In this document: positions 13,520 to 16,911 of the stretch, one piece after another
Numbering within the stretch: position 1 is the stretch's first letter
Layout of the letters: the number at the start of each line of letters is the position of its first letter
DNA from: Alphaproteobacteria bacterium
Lineage (GTDB): Bacteria > Pseudomonadota > Alphaproteobacteria > Reyranellales > Reyranellaceae
Assembly: GCA_013290035.1 (NCBI GenBank)
Contig: JABCYT010000008.1
Location: 1-16,911, forward strand
Direction of reading: 5' to 3'
Length of the DNA: 16,911 nucleotides
Notes under the pieces: generated by a model
Told to the model about the DNA's origin: nothing
The model's input: the letters and a program-made list of their open reading frames with translations, nothing else
The model's database searches: none
Made by a program: the position numbers and the translations under genes

Positions 13520-15156
13520 CTCCCCTCGACCCCATCACCATCGAAGTCATCGGCGCGTCGCTCGCCTCGATCGTCGACGAAGCCGGCGAGACGCTGATCC
13601 GCGCCTCGCATTCGACCAACATCAAGGAGCGGCGCGACTGCTCGACGGCGCTGTTCAACGCGGCCGGCGAGACGCTCTGCCAGGCCGAGCACATCCCGAT
13701 CCATCTCGGCAGCTTCTTGGACCTCGTGCCGCACATCATGCGGCGCTACCCGACCCAGGACATCCGCCCGGGCGACGCCTTCATCGGCAACGACGCCTAT
13801 GAAGGCGGCGGCACGCACCTGCCCGACATCGTGCTGGCCGAGCCGATCTTCATCGACGGCCGCCTGGTCGCCTGGACGGTGAACCTGGCCCACCATGCCG
13901 ACTTCGTCGATCGCGGCCATGCCCACATCTACCAGGAGGGGCTGCGCATCCCGCCGGTGCGCCTCTACCGCGCCGGCGAGCTGCAGGGCGATGTGCAGGA
14001 CCTGATCCTGCTGAACTGCCAGGTGCCGAGCGAACGCCTGTCCGACCTGCGCGCCCAGATGGCGGCCAACCGCGTCGGCGTAAAACGTTTCCAGGCGCTG
14101 GCGGCAAAGTACGGCACCGAGACGGTGCTGCAGGCGGGCGAGGCGCTGATGGACTACGCCGAACGCAAGATGCGCGCCGCCATCGCCGCCATGCCCGACG
14201 GCACCTGGCGCTTCGAGGACGTGTTCGACAACGAGGAGGTGGCGGGCCTGCTGCCGCTCGCGGTCGAGGTCACGGTGAAGGGCGACGCCATGTCGCTGGC
14301 CTTCGAAGCGCCGGAACAGATGCGCGCCGGCATCAACATGACCTACACGGCGCTGCTCGCCACCACCTACTACATCGTGAAGTCGGTGATGGACCCCACC
14401 ATTCCGCCCAATGCCGGCCTGGCGCGGCCGCTCAGCATCGCCGCGCCCCAGGGCAGCATTCTCAACTGCGTGGCGCCCGCCGCGGTCAACGGCCGCTTGC
14501 AGACCTGCCAGAGGGTCGCTGACATGATTTTGGGTGCGCTGGCGCAGGCCATCCCCGAGCGGGTCATGGCCTGCTCCAACTCCGCCTGCATCGTCGCCTA
14601 TTTCATCGGCAAGCGGCCGCAGGACGGCTCGACCTGGGTCTATCTCGAGACGATCGGCGGCGGCAGCGGCGCGCGCGCCACCAAGGACGGGCTGGACGGC
14701 GTGCATGTCCACACCACCAACACCTCGAACCTGCCGGTCGAGGCGCTGGAGATCGAGTATCCCCTGACCCTGATGCGCTACGAGCTGGTCGAGGACTCGG
14801 GCGGCGTCGGCCAGTATCGCGGCGGCATGGGCCTGCGCCGGGTCTACCAGGCGACGCACGACTGCCGCGTGCGGGTCGACATCACCCGCCAGCGCTCGCA
14901 GAGCTGGGGCCTGTTCGGCGGCGGCCCCGGCGCGCACGGCCAGGTCGAAGCAGGCCCCGGTGTGGCGTTCGACGGCGACTCCGCCGTGCTGAAGGCCGGC
15001 CAGTGGTTTGCCGTGGTGACGCCGGGCGCCGGTGGCTTCGGTTCGCCCGTGCGGCGCGATCGGGAGGCCGCGGCGCGCGATCTTGCCGAGGGCGCGATCA
15101 GCCCGGCGACGGCAAAAGAGATCTACGGCGTGTCGACGCCATCCCGGGCGGGATGA
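13516..15156 (+). CDS. hyuB: Hydantoinase/oxoprolinase family subunit B (HyuB-like)
   Basis: A 546-residue B subunit that works with the A subunit just upstream in an ATP-dependent hydrolase or carboxylase. It starts TPLDPITIEVIGASLASIVDEAG, the standard B-subunit N-terminus. It also shows RRDCSTALFNAAGETLCQAEH, FIGNDAYEGGGTHLPDI from residue 90, NLAHHADF, the long VPSERLSDLRAQMAANRVG segment, and GGGSGARATKDGLDGVHVHT with DSGGVGQYRGGMGLRR near the C-terminus. Length is normal for the family. ATG 13516 is the first start after the repeat; reading further upstream in this frame would translate the repeat. It may be translated mainly by coupling from the overlapping short frame. The stop lies 27 bp from the convergent regulator stop, with no obvious terminator in between. 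Confidence 0.92.
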   Translation: MTPLDPITIEVIGASLASIVDEAGETLIRASHSTNIKERRDCSTALFNAAGETLCQAEHIPIHLGSFLDLVPHIMRRYPTQDIRPGDAFIGNDAYEGGGTHLPDIVLAEPIFIDGRLVAWTVNLAHHADFVDRGHAHIYQEGLRIPPVRLYRAGELQGDVQDLILLNCQVPSERLSDLRAQMAANRVGVKRFQALAAKYGTETVLQAGEALMDYAERKMRAAIAAMPDGTWRFEDVFDNEEVAGLLPLAVEVTVKGDAMSLAFEAPEQMRAGINMTYTALLATTYYIVKSVMDPTIPPNAGLARPLSIAAPQGSILNCVAPAAVNGRLQTCQRVADMILGALAQAIPERVMACSNSACIVAYFIGKRPQDGSTWVYLETIGGGSGARATKDGLDGVHVHTTNTSNLPVEALEIEYPLTLMRYELVEDSGGVGQYRGGMGLRRVYQATHDCRVRVDITRQRSQSWGLFGGGPGAHGQVEAGPGVAFDGDSAVLKAGQWFAVVTPGAGGFGSPVRRDREAAARDLAEGAISPATAKEIYGVSTPSRAG

Positions 15157-15183
15157 TCGCGACGAAGCGACCCGTTGCGCGAG

Positions 15184-16053
15184 CTAATGCAAGAACAAGC
15201 ACATCGCTTGCAGGATCGGCAAACAGGTTGCGGAGATCATTGGAATGATTGATTTGCGCAACCGTGGCGGGCCGTTCGCACAGGCAATGGCGACCTGCGT
15301 ACGGTTGACCACGCCGAGCTTGCGCATGATCTGTCGAACGTGAACCTTGACCGTTCCCTCCCTGATTCCCAACAGGCGCGCAATAGCCTTGTTCGAGTCT
15401 CCACGGCCGAGATGTTCGAGGACCGATTTTTGTCTTTCCGTAAGATTGATATTTGTCGAACCGGCGTCCGCGTCGTTTTCCACGACGACGTCGCCTGCCT
15501 CCAGCATGGCGCCCTCTACCGGAGGGGAACTGCTCTTCGTCGTCCCATTGAGGTGAGCCGTCCCGTTCAGGTCAGCCGTGCCATTGAGGTCAGGCGTCTC
15601 ATTCAGGTGGGCGGAATTGCGACGTTTCGGCTGGGCGGCAGCGGGAAAATACGATCCGCCCTTGAAAATAAACGAGAGGGCCTGCAGTGCCAGCTGGGCG
15701 TTTGTGCCCGCGTACAGGAAGCCCTGTGCGCCGACGCTCAACGCCGAGAGGATCTCCTCGCGACTGTCGTTGTCGGACAGGATCACCAGTGGCGCTTCTG
15801 CTGCGCGCGCCCTCAGCCCCTTGATCCGTTTCAGGTGCTTGTGGTCGGCGACGGACGCGCCGCCGACATTGTAGATGATCATGCTGCAATTGGTGTCCGC
15901 TTCGATCCATCTTTCAGCATCGTCTGGCGTAAGCGACGCGAGACGAAACTTTGTCGTCCCGGACAGACGATCGAGAAGAGCGACCAGACCGAAATTGCGC
16001 AAAGGCAATGAGTCAACTATTAAAATTGTAGATTCGTCTGGTGAGTCCATCAT
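15184..16053 (-). CDS. LuxR-type response regulator with a degenerate receiver domain
   Basis: A 289-residue two-domain DNA-binding protein. Residues 9-138 align with a receiver domain (ILIVDSLPLRNFGLVALL, APLVILSDN, ALSVGAQGFL, KGGSYF), but the acidic pair is Asp14-Ser15, the phospho-acceptor position in IIYNV is Asn62, and the conserved Lys after GFL is replaced (Tyr114-Ala115). It should not be phosphorylated. The linker holds four six-residue repeats (149-172). LTERQKSVLEHLGRGDSNKAI begins the LuxR/NarL HTH (203-258), with GTVKVHVRQIMRKLGV as recognition region. A hydrophobic tail of about 22 residues ends the protein. ATG 16053 is chosen for GGAGGGGG 4 bp upstream; a longer in-frame start lacks this. 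Base composition is less GC-rich than the neighbours. The target is unknown; hyuAB or the MFS gene are the nearest candidates. Confidence 0.85.
   Translation of the reverse strand: MMDSPDESTILIVDSLPLRNFGLVALLDRLSGTTKFRLASLTPDDAERWIEADTNCSMIIYNVGGASVADHKHLKRIKGLRARAAEAPLVILSDNDSREEILSALSVGAQGFLYAGTNAQLALQALSFIFKGGSYFPAAAQPKRRNSAHLNETPDLNGTADLNGTAHLNGTTKSSSPPVEGAMLEAGDVVVENDADAGSTNINLTERQKSVLEHLGRGDSNKAIARLLGIREGTVKVHVRQIMRKLGVVNRTQVAIACANGPPRLRKSIIPMISATCLPILQAMCLFLH
15538..15609 (-). repeat. Four in-frame 18-bp tandem repeats in the regulator linker
   Basis: Four consecutive 18-bp units encode HLNETP, DLNGTA, DLNGTA and HLNGTT (residues 149-172). The third unit matches the second exactly in protein, and all four differ by only a few bases. 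The length is a multiple of three, so copy number can change without breaking the frame. Such units are prone to slippage or unequal exchange. Confidence 0.9.
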
Positions 16054-16673
16054 ATTTCCCCCTCCACTTCCGCAGCGCCTGCCCCACGCACTACGCAAAT
16101 GCCCGATCGACAACAACTCACAGTTGAAGAAATCGGCTGTGACCGAATTGGCACATGTTTGTGATGGCTTAACCCGGCAACTACCCTCCTCGGTTGACAA
16201 CCCATGATTGTTCGAGGGTACACCCAATGTGAAATTAAACTCAAGCTAACGAGTAAGCGAACCCGCCTGCTGAAGTGTGATCAAGTTGTGACCTGGGGTC
16301 GGGATACCTCGAAAGGCATAACCGTTGGCACGCCGGGTTGTAGGCCATGAGGTCAATGGCCGTTCCGGCTGCTGCAATTCTATGATGATGGGGCCCAACA
16401 GCGTCTAATTCCGATCGGGACTTGCGTATGACATACGGCCACGGCAACGACGGTCTTGCGATGCCGGCATCGGTCGAACAATCGAAGCACGGGCCGCACG
16501 ATGCTTCGGCACTCTCGGAACTCGCTGTTTGAGTAGGAATCGCTCCAGGTCGCTTTCGCACAGGTGGTTCGTTGGCAGGTAGGGCGATTAGCGTCATGTC
16601 CGGAAGCACCTTACCTCGCTGGAATGAACGGCACAGTGCCCGGGGTCGCGGTCGGCTGGATGGCTCGATCAAG
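16054..16673. other. 620-bp gap without a convincing gene; AT-richer upstream region with dyads
   Basis: Between the regulator and the MFS gene no convincing coding frame is seen. The part nearest the regulator (about 16080-16260) is clearly richer in A and T than the rest of the window. It holds short dyads: CAACT-CAC-AGTTG (16114-16126) and GGTTG-A-CAACC (16192-16202). TTGACA (16194-16199) inside the second is a perfect -35 hexamer, but no good -10 follows at 16-18 bp. A perfect 14-bp palindrome, CGATGCCGGCATCG, lies at 16459-16472. These could be regulator sites; nothing in the sequence proves it. Confidence 0.5.
16428..16532 (+). CDS. Possible 34-residue small protein (doubtful)
   Basis: ATG 16428 to TGA 16530-16532 gives 34 residues starting MTYGHGNDGLAMP and ending SALSELAV. 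A weak CGGGA (16415-16419) lies 8 bp upstream. No family is recognised, and it has no membrane segment or signal peptide. It spans the 14-bp palindrome at 16459-16472. It is listed because the 620-bp gap otherwise lacks a gene. Chance occurrence is just as likely. Confidence 0.15.
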   Translation: MTYGHGNDGLAMPASVEQSKHGPHDASALSELAV

Positions 16674-16911
16674 ATGGAGGAAGCGGTGGTAACGTCCGGC
16701 GGCATGCCGCGACGGGCGATGCGCAACATCGCGCTGCTGGCGATCTGCCAGGCGCTGACCCAGAGCAGCAACACCTTGATGAACGCCTCCGCGGCGCTGG
16801 CGGTGCTGACCATCGTCTCGTCCGACATGCGGATGTGGGCGAACCTGCCCATAACCATGCAGCACTTCGGCGTCATGCTGTCGGTCTTCCCGGCCTCGCT
16901 GCTGATGATGC
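16674..16911 (+). CDS. MFS transporter, N-terminal part (runs off the window)
   Basis: An open frame of 79 codons continues past the right edge. After a short polar start it reads MRNIALLAICQALTQSSNTLM (first membrane helix), then ALAVLTIVSSDMRMWANLPITMQ and FGVMLSVFPASLLMM (second helix). This is the usual opening of a group of bacterial major facilitator superfamily permeases with 'LALCQAL...N......L....LA.LP...Q......T.PASLLM'. The start is uncertain: ATG 16674, GTG 16686, ATG 16704 and ATG 16719 are all in frame, and none has a well-placed ribosome-binding site. GGAGGAAG at 16676-16683 is too far from 16704 and too near 16686. Substrate cannot be predicted from this portion. Confidence 0.75.
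   Translation, partial: MEEAVVTSGGMPRRAMRNIALLAICQALTQSSNTLMNASAALAVLTIVSSDMRMWANLPITMQHFGVMLSVFPASLLMM

Noticed and set aside
13483..14937. Long minus-strand open frame opposite hyuB
   Set aside because: Same antisense pattern; the B-subunit motifs are continuous on the + strand.
16241..16876. Minus-strand open frame of 211 codons across the gap and the MFS start
   Set aside because: No recognisable domain. It overlaps the MFS gene, which has clear membrane helices, and the Pro/Arg/Ser-rich sequence looks like chance.

Overview
The window looks like ordinary chromosomal DNA from a GC-rich Gram-negative soil or water bacterium, most likely an alphaproteobacterium (Bradyrhizobium- or Reyranella-like; this is an impression from protein families, codon use and palindromic intergenic repeats, not a database result). 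No rRNA, tRNA, transposase, phage gene or CRISPR array was seen.

Layout. Positions 2-109 hold the tail of a probable flavin-dependent monooxygenase. At 139-960 is a PEP mutase/isocitrate lyase superfamily enzyme. It converges tail to tail, sharing a CTAG, with a SnoaL-like gene at 957-1417 that is broken by two frameshifts. That gene is divergent from a MarR-type regulator (1468-1956), and the 50-bp gap between them carries a good operator candidate. Positions 2015-6011 encode a three-gene ABC importer (binding protein, ATPase, double permease) of the putative 2-aminoethylphosphonate type. Two copies of one strong hairpin separate the binding-protein gene from the ATPase gene.

From 6096 to 15156 seven genes run on the + strand with little or no space between them: a tyrosinase, a DUF2182 membrane protein, PrpF (2-methylaconitate isomerase), a glutathione S-transferase, an exported MetX-like alpha/beta hydrolase, and the hydantoinase/oxoprolinase pair HyuA and HyuB. 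This could be one long transcript, or several driven from internal promoters. A roughly 140-bp palindromic repeat sits exactly at the hyuA/hyuB junction. It creates a 48-codon bridging frame joined to both neighbours by ATGA overlaps.

On the - strand, 15184-16053 encodes a LuxR-type regulator. Its receiver domain has lost the phosphorylation residues and its linker is built from 18-bp tandem repeats. An AT-richer non-coding stretch follows (16054-16673), then the start of an MFS transporter that runs off the window.

The most interesting points are the tyrosinase/DUF2182 pair and the directon behind it, the repeat insertion that keeps the ATGA couplings, and the phosphorylation-dead regulator with its repeat linker. 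No wholly new system can be claimed from sequence alone.
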